From: Roseibium sp.
Lineage (GTDB): Bacteria; Pseudomonadota; Alphaproteobacteria; Rhizobiales; Stappiaceae
NCBI GenBank assembly: GCA_017643925.1
Contig: JAEPML010000003.1
Span: 186,001-250,000, forward strand
Direction of reading: 5' to 3'
Length of the DNA stretch: 64,000 nt
Under the pieces are notes generated by a model. That model saw only the letters and a list, made by a program, of their open reading frames with translations, did not search any database and had not been told where the DNA came from. Shown here one piece after another: positions 8,299 to 17,075 of this stretch (within the stretch, counting starts at the first letter, position 1; every line of letters begins with the position of its first letter). A program made the translations under genes and the position numbers.

Positions 8299-11200
8299 TC
8301 AGATATAGTCCGTATCCGGAATGAGCGTGCCTGCAGCATTTGCACCATGCTGCTGTGCGGCAGCGAGATCGTTGCCTGCAGTGTCCGCCGACGTTCCGAA
8401 CATAGACAGTGTCTCGGAAGCACCGTCCAGCAGATCCAGAATATCTGCAGATGCGAAACTCCGGGACCCGATTTCAAAGATCTCGTCATCAAATGCGCTG
8501 GTGTCGACGTACTGGGCCCTTTCGTGGATCGCCGTCAGGTCAAATGCAAAGCTGTCTGCACCCTGCACGACCTCGAGCCACTCGACGGCAGTTGTCGCCT
8601 GGTCCATTCCGTGAACCGTGGCGACCGTCTGGTCCTCGACCTGGATGGTCAGCGTGTCCTCCGAGCCGATGAAGCTGAACGCATCGCGGTCAAGCGCGTC
8701 CAGAGAAAGACTGCGCAGCTCGATGACATCCGTCCCGTCCGGGGTTTGCGACACTTCGTCGAGCTCGGGAATCTCGACACCAAGTGAATTCAGGAAGGAC
8801 TGGACGCCGTCGGTCGCCCGCTCGGCGATGGTCACTTCCTGACCGGCCCAGATCGCGTAGGTATCGTCACCGGCTTCACCTGACAGGAAGCCTTCGCCGC
8901 CCAGGACATCATCCCCCATGCCGCCCAGAGTGACATTTGCCTTCACCTCGTAGGCACCAAATCCGCCGACACCGAAGTCAGGGCTGAAATCGGCAACTGT
9001 CTCGATCAGTCCCGAGATCGGGCTCGAGAACTCCTCGATCGCGTTGAGCGTGTCCGTCAGGGTTGACCGGAACTGCTGCACCAGCGGGATGTCGGTCAAG
9101 ACGTCATGGATCATGATTTTGGCAAAATCCGAGATGTCCATCACGACATCGGAACCGGCGCCACCCGAGAAGAGATTGCCAAAGCTGAACGAGAGCAGGT
9201 CGATGTCTGCAGCACTGTCGATCTCGTCTTCCATTTCGAGCGCATCGACCATCGCGTCCAGACCGGAACTGGACAGGATCAGGTCGTCGCCCTCACCGCC
9301 CATCACAAGCGTGTTCGTGTCGCCGACGCTGAGTGCGATGTCATTGTCGTCACCGCCGTGAACAATGGTTCCAGGGCCGCCAGCAAAGAGCAGGTCTGCG
9401 CCTTCACCACCGAGTTGCGCCGTCACCACCAGTTCATCCGGGAGAGCTCCGTCAATGACGGCGCCGTTGCCATCGGAACCCGCTTTCCGTTTCAAAGTGA
9501 CGCTACCGGCGGCTTCGTCACCAAAGGACAGGCCCAACATGAAGTCGGTGTCCGCACCACCATGCTGGAAGGAAACAGCACCCTTGAATTGCGGGGCGAT
9601 GGTCTCGGAAGCCGCCACCATGATGTCGGAACCTTCGCCGCCGAATTGGAGCACACCCTGACCGCCGCCGATGACGACGTCATTGCCTGCGTCGGCATAT
9701 TGCAGCACACCTACGCCGCCGCCAACCAGGACATCATTGCCCTGCCCCATTACCTGGGTCGTTGCAGCTCCTGCACCAAAAGCGAAATCCTTGCCCGTGC
9801 CGCCAAATTGCAGATTGTTGGTACCGCCACCAATCATCACGTTGGTGCCGCCATCGCCGGTTTCGAAATGTTCGTCGAACTTTTCAATCACCTCGGCAAA
9901 TCGACCGTCGTCAAAACCGAGATCGGACGGAATGGCGCTCCACAGGTGGTCACCGAACTGAATGTTGTTGGCGCCACCGGCCATCAGGAAATCGTCATCC
10001 GATCCGCCAATCTGGATGTTCGCACCGCCAACGGCGAAGAGCTTGTCCTTGCCGGCACCTCCGTGTTGCAGGTTCAGGCCCGCAACACCAACCAGCACGT
10101 CCTCGCCATCGCCACCGAACTGACCAACATTGGAACCGAGGCCGAACATCTTGTCGTCACCGGACTGGCCGAACTGGAGATTACCGACACCGGCGGCCGC
10201 AAGCAGGTCGTCACCGTTGCCACCGTACTGGACGTTGGCAACACCCAAGGCCTTCATGCGGTCATCGCCATCGCCGCCAAACATCGTGTTGACGCCACCA
10301 ATGGCCTGCATGTCGTCATCACCGGCATTGCCATAGACCACATTCACGCCACCGGACGCCTCGATCGTGTCATTGCCGTCATCGCCATGAAGAACGTTGA
10401 CGCCACCGGTTGCCTTGATGACATCGTCACCTGAGCCACCATAGGCGACGCTGGAACCGCCCTTTGCTACGATGACGTCGTTGCCGGCGTCGCCGTGCAT
10501 GACGTTGGAAACACCACGGCCTTCCAGGTGATCATTGCCATTGCCCCCACGCATCACATTGGAAGCACCGACGCCTTCCATGCGATCGTCACCGTCATTG
10601 CCGAACATCACGTTGGAAGCTCCATGACCGATCAACGTGTCGTTGCCGGTACCGCCATGCATCACATTGGAGGCACCATGGCCTTCCAGATGATCATCAC
10701 CGGCATCCCCCTTCATGACGTTTGAAGCCCCGTAGCCATAGAGCGCATCGTTGTGGTTGCCGCCGGACATCACGTTGGAAGCGCCACGACCTTCCAGTCG
10801 ATCATTGCCATTGTCGCCATGCATCACGTTTGAGGCGCCGTAGCCGTACATGGTGTCGTTGTCATCCCCGCCATACATGACGTTGGACGCGCCGCGTCCT
10901 TCCAGGCGATCATTTCCGTCTTCACCGCGCATCACATTGGAAGCGCCATAACCCTTGAGCGTGTCGTTGCCGGTACCGCCATACATGGAGTTGGAGGCGC
11001 CATAGCCGTAAAGGCTGTCGTGGCCGGAACCACCCTTCATCTTGTTGGAAGCACCGTAGCCATAGAGACGGTCGTTGTAGCTGCCACCGTCCATGTCGTT
11101 TGACGCGCCATAACCGTAGAGCCGGTCTTCGCCGGAATCTCCGCGCAGCACATTTCTGGCACCATATCCGTAGAGATAATCGGTTCCGGTGCCGCCGGAC

Positions 11201-11481
11201 ATCTTGTTGTAGGCGCCGTAGCCGTAAAGCTTGTCGGTTCCGCTATCGCCCCACAGGTAGTTGGTGGCACCATAGGCCTTGACGACGTCATTGCCTGACC
11301 CGCCACGCAGGTAATTGAGCGGAGCCCAGCCTCCGACAAAATCATTTCCCGAACCGCCGCGAAGATCGTTCTTGATCAGGGAGTAGCCGTACAGCTTGTC
11401 ATTGCCGGAACCGCCATCCTTGTAGCCGTAAAGGCCATAGAGCTTGTAGGTCTGATGAATGCTTTTGGAAGAAGAGCCCAT
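8299..11481 (-). CDS. Large RTX (hemolysin-type calcium-binding repeat) protein with N-terminal repeat array
   Basis: 1060 residues, no Sec signal, very acidic and Gly/Asp/Asn-rich. Residues 23 to about 509 are some 27 consecutive 18-residue turns of the type GGxGNDxLx-GYGASNxMx. Each turn has one canonical RTX nonapeptide and one variant in which Asp is replaced by Ser-Asn. A short non-repeat insert (about 510-550) follows, then more degenerate repeats to about 680, and a C-terminal half with scattered GGxGxD elements. The C-terminus is Ala/Asp-rich with hydrophobic residues, compatible with type I secretion. There is no N-terminal pore-forming helical domain as in HlyA. It lies 35 bases after an HlyC-type acyltransferase gene. 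AAGGAA precedes the ATG by eight bases. No type I exporter genes are in the window. Function is unknown: secreted adhesin, surface-layer-like protein or toxin. Confidence 0.88.
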   Translation of the reverse strand: MGSSSKSIHQTYKLYGLYGYKDGGSGNDKLYGYSLIKNDLRGGSGNDFVGGWAPLNYLRGGSGNDVVKAYGATNYLWGDSGTDKLYGYGAYNKMSGGTGTDYLYGYGARNVLRGDSGEDRLYGYGASNDMDGGSYNDRLYGYGASNKMKGGSGHDSLYGYGASNSMYGGTGNDTLKGYGASNVMRGEDGNDRLEGRGASNVMYGGDDNDTMYGYGASNVMHGDNGNDRLEGRGASNVMSGGNHNDALYGYGASNVMKGDAGDDHLEGHGASNVMHGGTGNDTLIGHGASNVMFGNDGDDRMEGVGASNVMRGGNGNDHLEGRGVSNVMHGDAGNDVIVAKGGSSVAYGGSGDDVIKATGGVNVLHGDDGNDTIEASGGVNVVYGNAGDDDMQAIGGVNTMFGGDGDDRMKALGVANVQYGGNGDDLLAAAGVGNLQFGQSGDDKMFGLGSNVGQFGGDGEDVLVGVAGLNLQHGGAGKDKLFAVGGANIQIGGSDDDFLMAGGANNIQFGDHLWSAIPSDLGFDDGRFAEVIEKFDEHFETGDGGTNVMIGGGTNNLQFGGTGKDFAFGAGAATTQVMGQGNDVLVGGGVGVLQYADAGNDVVIGGGQGVLQFGGEGSDIMVAASETIAPQFKGAVSFQHGGADTDFMLGLSFGDEAAGSVTLKRKAGSDGNGAVIDGALPDELVVTAQLGGEGADLLFAGGPGTIVHGGDDNDIALSVGDTNTLVMGGEGDDLILSSSGLDAMVDALEMEDEIDSAADIDLLSFSFGNLFSGGAGSDVVMDISDFAKIMIHDVLTDIPLVQQFRSTLTDTLNAIEEFSSPISGLIETVADFSPDFGVGGFGAYEVKANVTLGGMGDDVLGGEGFLSGEAGDDTYAIWAGQEVTIAERATDGVQSFLNSLGVEIPELDEVSQTPDGTDVIELRSLSLDALDRDAFSFIGSEDTLTIQVEDQTVATVHGMDQATTAVEWLEVVQGADSFAFDLTAIHERAQYVDTSAFDDEIFEIGSRSFASADILDLLDGASETLSMFGTSADTAGNDLAAAQQHGANAAGTLIPDTDYI
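9955..11415 (-). repeat. 54-bp coding tandem repeat array of the RTX gene (about 27 units)
   Basis: Twenty-seven units of 54 bases (the first is 57) encode the 18-residue turns. Between about turns 9 and 17 the residue after Gly alternates Tyr and Arg/His (GYGASN, then GRGASN or GHGASN), so the true period there is 108 bases. Units are diverged at DNA level, more so toward the C-terminal side, which suggests old duplication with selection on the protein. Confidence 0.85.
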
Positions 11482-11516
11482 AACTGAAGTTCCTTGTTAT
11501 GAAAAAATGAGTGCAA

Positions 11517-11987
11517 TCACGCGGCGTAGGCGCGGGCTTTGACGGGTCGTCCGTGCTGATCGCGACCGGGATGCTGGACGACCTTCAGGACACGCCCCGT
11601 TCCATCCCGGCGCACAGAGCGCAGGGCCCGATCCGGAAACACGGTTCGCTTGAGGTCACGGGCAACGTGAAAACCGTCGCCAAAGGGTGCGATGAAATCG
11701 ATCACCACCGGGTTGGGGCCGCTATGCCACTGGTCTGGCGACGGCATGTGATCCTGATGAAGAACGGCTTGCTCGATCTCGTCGTCGAGCCATGCCCACG
11801 TCGCCATTGCGACGGGCAGACCACTGCGTCTCCAGATACGCACCTGGCCAAGCATGAGCGGGGGCAGAATAAGGCCACCGATGTCGGAGATGTTACGATC
11901 CCTGTGAAGGGAACTTTCTGCCATCAGGGCGGTTGCTTCGCCAAGCATGGCGAAAGTGACCTGAGGGGTCGGCTGGATCTGCGTCAT
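11517..11987 (-). CDS. RTX toxin-activating lysine acyltransferase (HlyC family)
   Basis: 156 residues, cytosolic. HlyC enzymes move a fatty acyl group from acyl-ACP to internal lysines of an RTX protein. The sequence keeps the fold signature: S-x-x-H at residues 25-28 with catalytic His28, LPPLMLGQVRIWRRSGLPVA, MATWAWLDDEI, PSPDQWHSG, and DFIAPFG with catalytic Asp97, matching His23 and Asp92 of HlyC. I chose the ATG at 11987 because AGGAG lies eight bases upstream and family members begin there; a longer frame upstream is arbitrary. The stop is 35 bases before the RTX protein start, so this is the first gene of the operon and the repeat protein is its presumed substrate. Confidence 0.9.
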   Translation of the reverse strand: MTQIQPTPQVTFAMLGEATALMAESSLHRDRNISDIGGLILPPLMLGQVRIWRRSGLPVAMATWAWLDDEIEQAVLHQDHMPSPDQWHSGPNPVVIDFIAPFGDGFHVARDLKRTVFPDRALRSVRRDGTGRVLKVVQHPGRDQHGRPVKARAYAA

Positions 11988-12316
11988 GTCACTTGCTCCT
12001 GACTTCGTTTCCGTTGTCAGAAAGCTAGTTTCGCGACCACTCGTCTCGTATGGGGTCGATCCCCCATTTGAAGGTCCTGACGGTGAATTCCCTGGAGAGC
12101 GGATGTGTGACTGCGGCAGGAAGTTTCCCGATCGCCCGGTCGCGGCCTTGTGGCGAGGCTGGCAGGCCTTGTGCAAAATTGTTCAAAAAAATCAGGGCGG
12201 CAGTACCGGTCAGACCTGCGACGCAGGGATCCGAGAAGACCAGAACGTATCTTGAGTTCTGCGGCGTCTTGCCGACCGCAAAGTCTCCGGCGCAAGGGTG
12301 TTGCGCCGGAGTTTAC
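11988..12316. other. Upstream region of the RTX operon
   Basis: 329 bases without a supported gene. It contains the hairpin that follows the hemerythrin gene (12285-12311) and, for the rest, the presumed promoter region of the acyltransferase-RTX operon. I could not place a convincing -35/-10 pair, operator or riboswitch. An open frame across 12017-12295 has no family resemblance and no ribosome-binding site. Confidence 0.45.
12285..12311 (-). terminator. Perfect hairpin downstream of the hemerythrin gene
   Basis: CTCCGGCGCAA and TTGCGCCGGAG form an 11-base perfect stem with a 5-base loop, beginning five bases past the hemerythrin stop. The sequence after it on the minus strand (ACTTTGC) is only weakly U-rich. 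It may terminate or stabilise the 3' end. Confidence 0.6.
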
Positions 12317-12889
12317 CTATCCCCGCAATCGGTGATGCAGGATGATCGGCACCGCGAGTTCTTCCTCGTCGGACAGATGCCGATCGAGAAAGGCTTCTAT
12401 TGTTTCCGACAGACGGTGCAGCTGGCCGGCCTCTTCCCTGGCCTGTGGCTCATCCAGGTGGACCAGCTTGATTGCCCTGTTGGCGACCCTGGTGAAGCTG
12501 TCCAGAACCTTGTCGAGCTCTGCGTGATCCTTTTCCAGAATTTCGAGACCGGCATCAAACCGGGGATCGGCTTCTGACAGCTCCGGGAAGTAGCTTTTGT
12601 CTTCCCAAGTGTGATGACCATGCAGGTTCGCCACCAGGGCGTTGCCGTAGTAGGACAGCCGTGAAGCGTAGTCGTCGGGCGCGCGGGACTTGTCCAGATA
12701 GAGCTCCGTTTCAAGGCGAACAAGCTCGCCCAGCCTGCGGAACATCTGATGTGCGCCAAGCCAGTGTCTGGTCTTCTCCTTGAAACCCGGATGCGCTTCC
12801 CAGCTGTCCCGGGGGTACATCTCCAGGAGGCTGCGCATGTTTGCGGGGAGGTCTTCTGTGCGGATGTCGAATTTCTGATCCATCGCCAT
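12317..12889 (-). CDS. Hemerythrin (HHE) domain-containing protein
   Basis: 190-residue cytosolic helical protein with the metal ligands of hemerythrin-like domains: His in LGAHQMFRR, HGHHTWEDKSYFPEL (H-x-x-x-E type), EKDHAELD, and FLDRHLSDEEELAVPII near the C-terminus. Such proteins carry a non-heme diiron site that binds O2 or responds to oxygen and NO. It is a single gene with its own hairpin 3' end, preceded by an ATG with GGAGATGGCG upstream. The partner process is unknown. Confidence 0.88.
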   Translation of the reverse strand: MAMDQKFDIRTEDLPANMRSLLEMYPRDSWEAHPGFKEKTRHWLGAHQMFRRLGELVRLETELYLDKSRAPDDYASRLSYYGNALVANLHGHHTWEDKSYFPELSEADPRFDAGLEILEKDHAELDKVLDSFTRVANRAIKLVHLDEPQAREEAGQLHRLSETIEAFLDRHLSDEEELAVPIILHHRLRG

Positions 12890-13008
12890 CTCCTTTCCGC
12901 AGATATGTCGGGAGTATGGCTTGGGGTTTCCAGTCTCGGAACTGCAAAGCCGTTATGCATCAGATGCTTGGCAGAAAGCGAGCGCTCGATGGAACACGGC
13001 CGGCCGTG

Positions 13009-13401
13009 TCAACTCTCCGGTTGCTGGTCCAGACGCACAGACACATTGATCTTGTTTCCATCCGGGTCACGCGCGTATGCGCCAAAATAGTCCGGATGAT
13101 AGTGGCGCGGGCCCGGCGCGCCCTCGTCCACACCGCCGCACCGCAAGGCCGCCTCGTGAAATGCCCTGACGGCGTCCCTGTCGGGGGCATGGAACATGAC
13201 CTGTGTGCCGTTTCCAAAGGTTGCCGCCTCTTCGTTGAATGGCACGACAACAAACAGCGTGACCTGTCCATCCGGCCCTGCGTACCCTCTTTCGTTCTGA
13301 TCGAACATCACGCACTTCATGCCGATCGTGGCAAGAACCTCATCATAGAAAGCTCCTGCCGCCTGCATGTCATTGGTTCCGATACATACACCAGCAAGCA
13401 C
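13009..13401 (-). CDS. VOC superfamily (glyoxalase/dioxygenase fold) protein
   Basis: About 130 residues with one complete vicinal-oxygen-chelate unit pair: GVCIGTNDMQAAGAFYDEVL at the start and YFGAYARDPDGNKINV at the end, the typical last strand. Members include glyoxalases, fosfomycin-resistance and bleomycin-binding proteins; nothing here identifies the substrate. The start is uncertain: I use GTG at 13401, which follows GGGAG by five bases and gives the usual VOC N-terminus. A GTG at 13428 adds nine residues. Confidence 0.82.
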   Translation of the reverse strand: MLAGVCIGTNDMQAAGAFYDEVLATIGMKCVMFDQNERGYAGPDGQVTLFVVVPFNEEAATFGNGTQVMFHAPDRDAVRAFHEAALRCGGVDEGAPGPRHYHPDYFGAYARDPDGNKINVSVRLDQQPES

Positions 13402-13466
13402 GGCAACTCCCTTCCCGGTTTCAAGCACGACGTCGGCCGCAAAAACGTGCGACCGAGGGATCTTGA

Positions 13467-14168
13467 CTAAAGAAAACTGACTTCACCCGTCGCAATATCA
13501 TAATTGGCGGCCACCGACACCAATGCGCCACTGGCATGCATTCCTGCAAGCACCGGCTCGGACGTTTCGGATTTTCTTGCGTTCAGGACGGCGTTTCGGT
13601 CAATGGCCGCAGCCAGCAAATCCGGCGGGTTTTCGGCCATCACGTCATAAACGGCAGGACGAATTGCGTCGACGAGGCTTGGCAGGTGTCCCGGAGGCAA
13701 TTCCCTTTCCTTCACGGACTTGATGGTTGCGTCCACCGCTCCACACCCTGAATGTCCGAGCACAACAATGGCCTGGACCCCCAGCACCGCAGCGCCAAAT
13801 TCAAGGCTGGCAAGCCCATCCTCGTTGATGAAATTGCCGGCGACCCGAACGACAAAGAGGTCTCCCGGGGCCTGATCGAAAATAAGCTCCGGCACGACCC
13901 TGGAATCGGAACAGGCAACCACTGCAGCAAAGGGCTGCTGACCTGCCGCCCTGCTGAACCGTTCCTTTGAGTGGTCCGTGTTGACAGGTGTGTTGGCGAC
14001 GTATCGCGCATTTCCGGCGATCAGTTTCTGCAGAGCTTCATCCGGCGTTGACGGGCGCGCCGCCCGGGCTCGTCTTCCAGCCGGTACGACCCCAGCACAA
14101 GCCAGAACCAGTCCCCCGGCCATCAAGGTCCGCCGGTTCATGGTTCCCGTTCCGCATTTTGCGCACAT
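13467..14168 (-). CDS. Exported beta-class carbonic anhydrase
   Basis: 233 residues. Reversible hydration of CO2 to bicarbonate. A basic N-region with MNRRTLMAGGLVLACAG (residues 10-26) looks like a Tat or Sec export signal, so the enzyme probably acts in the periplasm. The zinc site is intact: Cys86 in ACSDSR with the Asp88-Arg90 dyad, His139 and Cys142 in VLGHSGCGAVD. GGAGG lies eight bases before the ATG at 14168. A second ATG nine codons in is an alternative start. It is single and minus-strand, between a VOC gene and a ThDP enzyme. Confidence 0.93.
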   Translation of the reverse strand: MCAKCGTGTMNRRTLMAGGLVLACAGVVPAGRRARAARPSTPDEALQKLIAGNARYVANTPVNTDHSKERFSRAAGQQPFAAVVACSDSRVVPELIFDQAPGDLFVVRVAGNFINEDGLASLEFGAAVLGVQAIVVLGHSGCGAVDATIKSVKERELPPGHLPSLVDAIRPAVYDVMAENPPDLLAAAIDRNAVLNARKSETSEPVLAGMHASGALVSVAANYDIATGEVSFL

Positions 14169-14266
14169 TATCGGCCCTCCGCGGCGACGCCTCCAGCGTT
14201 CACCCGTTTCTTTCAGCCACAGACTGTCATTTGAGGGCCGGGAATGGCAAGCCGCAAGTCCGAAAT

Positions 14267-15892
14267 CTAAATCCGCATGCGCGGTACGTCATTGGGATCA
14301 AGACGCAGTTCAATCAAAAGCGGCGTGGTACGGTTTTCGATCTCGACAATCGCCGCCTCCAGTTCGTCGGCCGACCGGACCGTCACGCCCTTGACACCCA
14401 GCGCTGTCGCGACGTCGGCAAAAGACGGCCAATCGAACATTGCGAGGCCCGGATCCATGCTGCGGTCGAGGAACTGGATATGCTCCGCACCATAGGCGGA
14501 ATCGTTGCAGACGATAACGACCAGATCCTGTTTCATTCGCACGGCCGTGTTGAACTCGTTGATGCCGCCCATCATGAAACCGCCGTCACCCGTGAACAGC
14601 ACGACCGGCCGGTTGGGTGCGGCAAAGCCCGCCCCGAGTGCTTCCTGAAGTCCGAGCCCGATCGAACCGAAATTGGCCGTCACGAGAAAGCTCTTGGGAT
14701 CCGGCACCGTGATCCGGCACCAGACCTCGGTCATGAAACGTCCGCCGTCTGTTGCCAGGATACGGTTTTGGGGCAGGATCTCTTCCAGCCGGTCGAGCGC
14801 ATGGACAAAGTTCACGAAACCATCCTTGGCCGTGGTCGCCCTTGCCGGTGGATGCGCGGTCAGGGCCGCCATATCCAGCTCGCGCGTGAAACCGCTTGCA
14901 GGAATTTCCGCCTCATCCAGCCAGTAGACAATATTGCCAGCCGTCAGACCCGCGTCTGCGACAAGGGCGGCATCGGCGTGAAAGTTCTTGCTGACCTCCG
15001 TCACCGTGTCATTCACCTGGACGATGCGTTTGCCTTTCATGAGCGCCCCCCGGTCCGTCGTGAAATGATGCAGGCTGGTGCCGAAACACACCAGGCAGTC
15101 GCTTTTGGCAATGACCTCGTAGGCCGCCGGCGTGCTGAGCGTGCCGAAGATGTCCATGTTGAACGGATGGTCGTTGAAAAGCCCCTTGGCCTTGAGCGTG
15201 GTCGCCAGAGGCGCTTCCAGTCGGTCTGCCAGCTGCACCAGCTTGTCGCGCGCTTCAACAGCCCCGCCACCGGCAAGGATGATTGGCCGGCGTGCAGAGG
15301 CGATCATGCCCACGGCCTCGTCCAGGTCATCTCCTTCGGGCACATAGGCCGGTGCCTTGAACGCCTTGAAGGTTTTCGTCTCGTGAACCGCCTCCTGCCA
15401 CATGAAGTCCGCGGGCATGTTCAGAACGATTGGGCGCTTTTCAACCCGGGCCCGGAAAAACGCATGGGCAACGTCATGGGCCGCGGTCCCGGCCGACCGC
15501 ATCTGTTCGAAACCGGCACCGGTCACCTTGACCAGTTCCCGCTGGTCGATGTTCTGAAGGTTCTGAGGTGTCATCACCGGCGTGTCTCCGGCCAGAAGAA
15601 CCATCGGAATATGTCCTCTGGCCCCCTCCGTCAGGGCGGTCACACAGTTGGTCAATGCGGGGCCGTGCGTGACCGTGGCAACACCCATTTTTCCCGAGAC
15701 ATGAGAATAGGCGAGAGCCATCAGAACGGCGCTGCCTTCATAAGAAACCGGGACGAAGGTCGCCCCACAGTTGCGCACATAATGATCGACCATGAAGAGG
15801 TTGGCGTCGCCCATAAGGCCGAACATGGTGTCTATGCCCTGGTCCAGAACCGCCCGGGCAATTGACTGATAGGTGTAGGTCTTGCCGTCCAT
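14267..15892 (-). CDS. Thiamine-diphosphate-dependent enzyme, acetolactate synthase/benzoylformate decarboxylase superfamily
   Basis: 541 residues with the three-domain ThDP layout: N-terminal pyrimidine-binding domain with the catalytic Glu52 (VPVSYEGSAV), central domain with RRPIILAGGGAVEA, and C-terminal pyrophosphate domain with the GDG...N metal-binding motif (FTGDGGFMMGGINEF ... VIVCNDSAYG). Substrate-determining residues do not point to a known member; no acetolactate synthase small subunit is nearby, so biosynthetic IlvB is unlikely. The ATG at 15892 is followed at once by the conserved fold. It stands alone, 196 bases from a LysR gene on the same strand. Confidence 0.9.
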   Translation of the reverse strand: MDGKTYTYQSIARAVLDQGIDTMFGLMGDANLFMVDHYVRNCGATFVPVSYEGSAVLMALAYSHVSGKMGVATVTHGPALTNCVTALTEGARGHIPMVLLAGDTPVMTPQNLQNIDQRELVKVTGAGFEQMRSAGTAAHDVAHAFFRARVEKRPIVLNMPADFMWQEAVHETKTFKAFKAPAYVPEGDDLDEAVGMIASARRPIILAGGGAVEARDKLVQLADRLEAPLATTLKAKGLFNDHPFNMDIFGTLSTPAAYEVIAKSDCLVCFGTSLHHFTTDRGALMKGKRIVQVNDTVTEVSKNFHADAALVADAGLTAGNIVYWLDEAEIPASGFTRELDMAALTAHPPARATTAKDGFVNFVHALDRLEEILPQNRILATDGGRFMTEVWCRITVPDPKSFLVTANFGSIGLGLQEALGAGFAAPNRPVVLFTGDGGFMMGGINEFNTAVRMKQDLVVIVCNDSAYGAEHIQFLDRSMDPGLAMFDWPSFADVATALGVKGVTVRSADELEAAIVEIENRTTPLLIELRLDPNDVPRMRI

Positions 15893-16088
15893 TTCGTTTT
15901 CTCAGGCCTCCCGCAACGGGTGCAACACCTGACTCAATGTCCCGGTGTTATGGGGACTGTCGTATCGCCGCACCCAAAAAGTTACATTTGCAACTATCTA
16001 CGTTGAAACCGTCGCTTGTTCAAACGCTTTGTGTGAAAACGCGGTGCGGCCTTCCCCTTCCTGTAACGCTTGCCTGAAGCATTCCGCT

Positions 16089-16988
16089 TCAGAGGCCTCG
16101 CAGGAAGTCTGCCAGTTGCTGCCGCAGCCAGACATGGGACGGATCGTTCTGGCGGCGCGGGTGCCACATCAGGTCGACGTCAAAGACCGGACTGTCAAAC
16201 GGTGTCGGACAGGACGTAACGCTGTCGGCAAAGAGGGGCACCAGCCGCCCCGGTACAAGACAAAGATTGTCGGTGCGGGCCACGAGGGCAGGTGCCAGCA
16301 GAAAGCTCGGCAGGGAGACCGCGACACGCCGCTTCAATCCCAGGCCCGCAAGAACCTTGTCGGCCGCACCGACAAAGCCACCTCCCTCCGGCGACACCAG
16401 GACATGGCGCGCCGAACAGAATTGTTCCAGCGAAAGCTCTGCGTCGGCGAAAGGATGTCCGTGGCGCATGATCACCCGGAAATTTTCGGTGAATGCAGGC
16501 CGTGACCTTGCTTCGGGCAACGCCATGCCGCTCACCAGCGCCAGGTCCACGGCATCCTCTTCCAAGGAAGTCCAGAGCGATCTGGGTTCGAAGCTCAGAA
16601 AGGATAGGCGCGCATGAGGTGCCGCGCGTCCGATCAGATCCTCCACCTTTGGTGCCAGCAACGCATGAACATAGTCGGTTGCCACGATGCGGAACGTCTT
16701 GCGCGTCACGTCGGGCTCAAACGCGCTGTTTTCGCGCACCAGGGCATCCAGGTCCCGCAGGTGCCCGCGCAAGTCGTCCTGCAGGGCGCGGGCACGGCTG
16801 GTCGCCACCAGCCGCCGTCCTGATGGCGTCAGCAGGGGGTCGTTGAAGAGGTGACGCAACCGCTTCAATTGTGCCGACATTGCCGGCTGGCTTACACCGA
16901 GCTGAGCAGCGGCCCTTGAGACATTTTCATGTTCCAGCAACGCATCGAGTGCAAGCAGCAATCCGATGTCACCCTGCTTTATATCCAT
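16089..16988 (-). CDS. LysR-family transcriptional regulator
   Basis: 299 residues. The N-terminal helix-turn-helix (about residues 8-65: LLLALDALLEHENVSRAAAQ, LGVSQPAMSAQLKRLRHLF) and a periplasmic-binding-type effector domain from about residue 95 are typical. It is divergent from the NADP-binding oxidoreductase gene at 17076, which is therefore the likely target. The region before the ATG is very AT-rich and has TATAAT about five bases upstream of the start, with no Shine-Dalgarno, so the message may be nearly leaderless. Confidence 0.93.
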   Translation of the reverse strand: MDIKQGDIGLLLALDALLEHENVSRAAAQLGVSQPAMSAQLKRLRHLFNDPLLTPSGRRLVATSRARALQDDLRGHLRDLDALVRENSAFEPDVTRKTFRIVATDYVHALLAPKVEDLIGRAAPHARLSFLSFEPRSLWTSLEEDAVDLALVSGMALPEARSRPAFTENFRVIMRHGHPFADAELSLEQFCSARHVLVSPEGGGFVGAADKVLAGLGLKRRVAVSLPSFLLAPALVARTDNLCLVPGRLVPLFADSVTSCPTPFDSPVFDVDLMWHPRRQNDPSHVWLRQQLADFLRGL

Positions 16989-17075
16989 TTTTATTATACC
17001 AGAGATACAATTTCCAAATTTTAATTATGATTCTACATGCCCCAAATGCAAGTCATCAGACACAGGAGATGGCTT

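Noticed and set aside
9106..10434. 442-codon plus-strand open frame
   Set aside because: Opposite strand of the RTX repeats; its His/Val/Ala-rich periodic protein is a mirror of the 54-base coding repeat.
9955..11415. Regular repeat array that could suggest CRISPR
   Set aside because: Units are 54 bases with no spacer structure and are in frame with an RTX protein.
12017..12295. 92-codon minus-strand frame between acyltransferase and hemerythrin genes
   Set aside because: No ribosome-binding site, basic random-looking composition, and it overlaps the hairpin after the hemerythrin gene.
13988..15865. 625-codon plus-strand open frame
   Set aside because: Antisense to the ThDP enzyme, with no recognisable domain or start signal.
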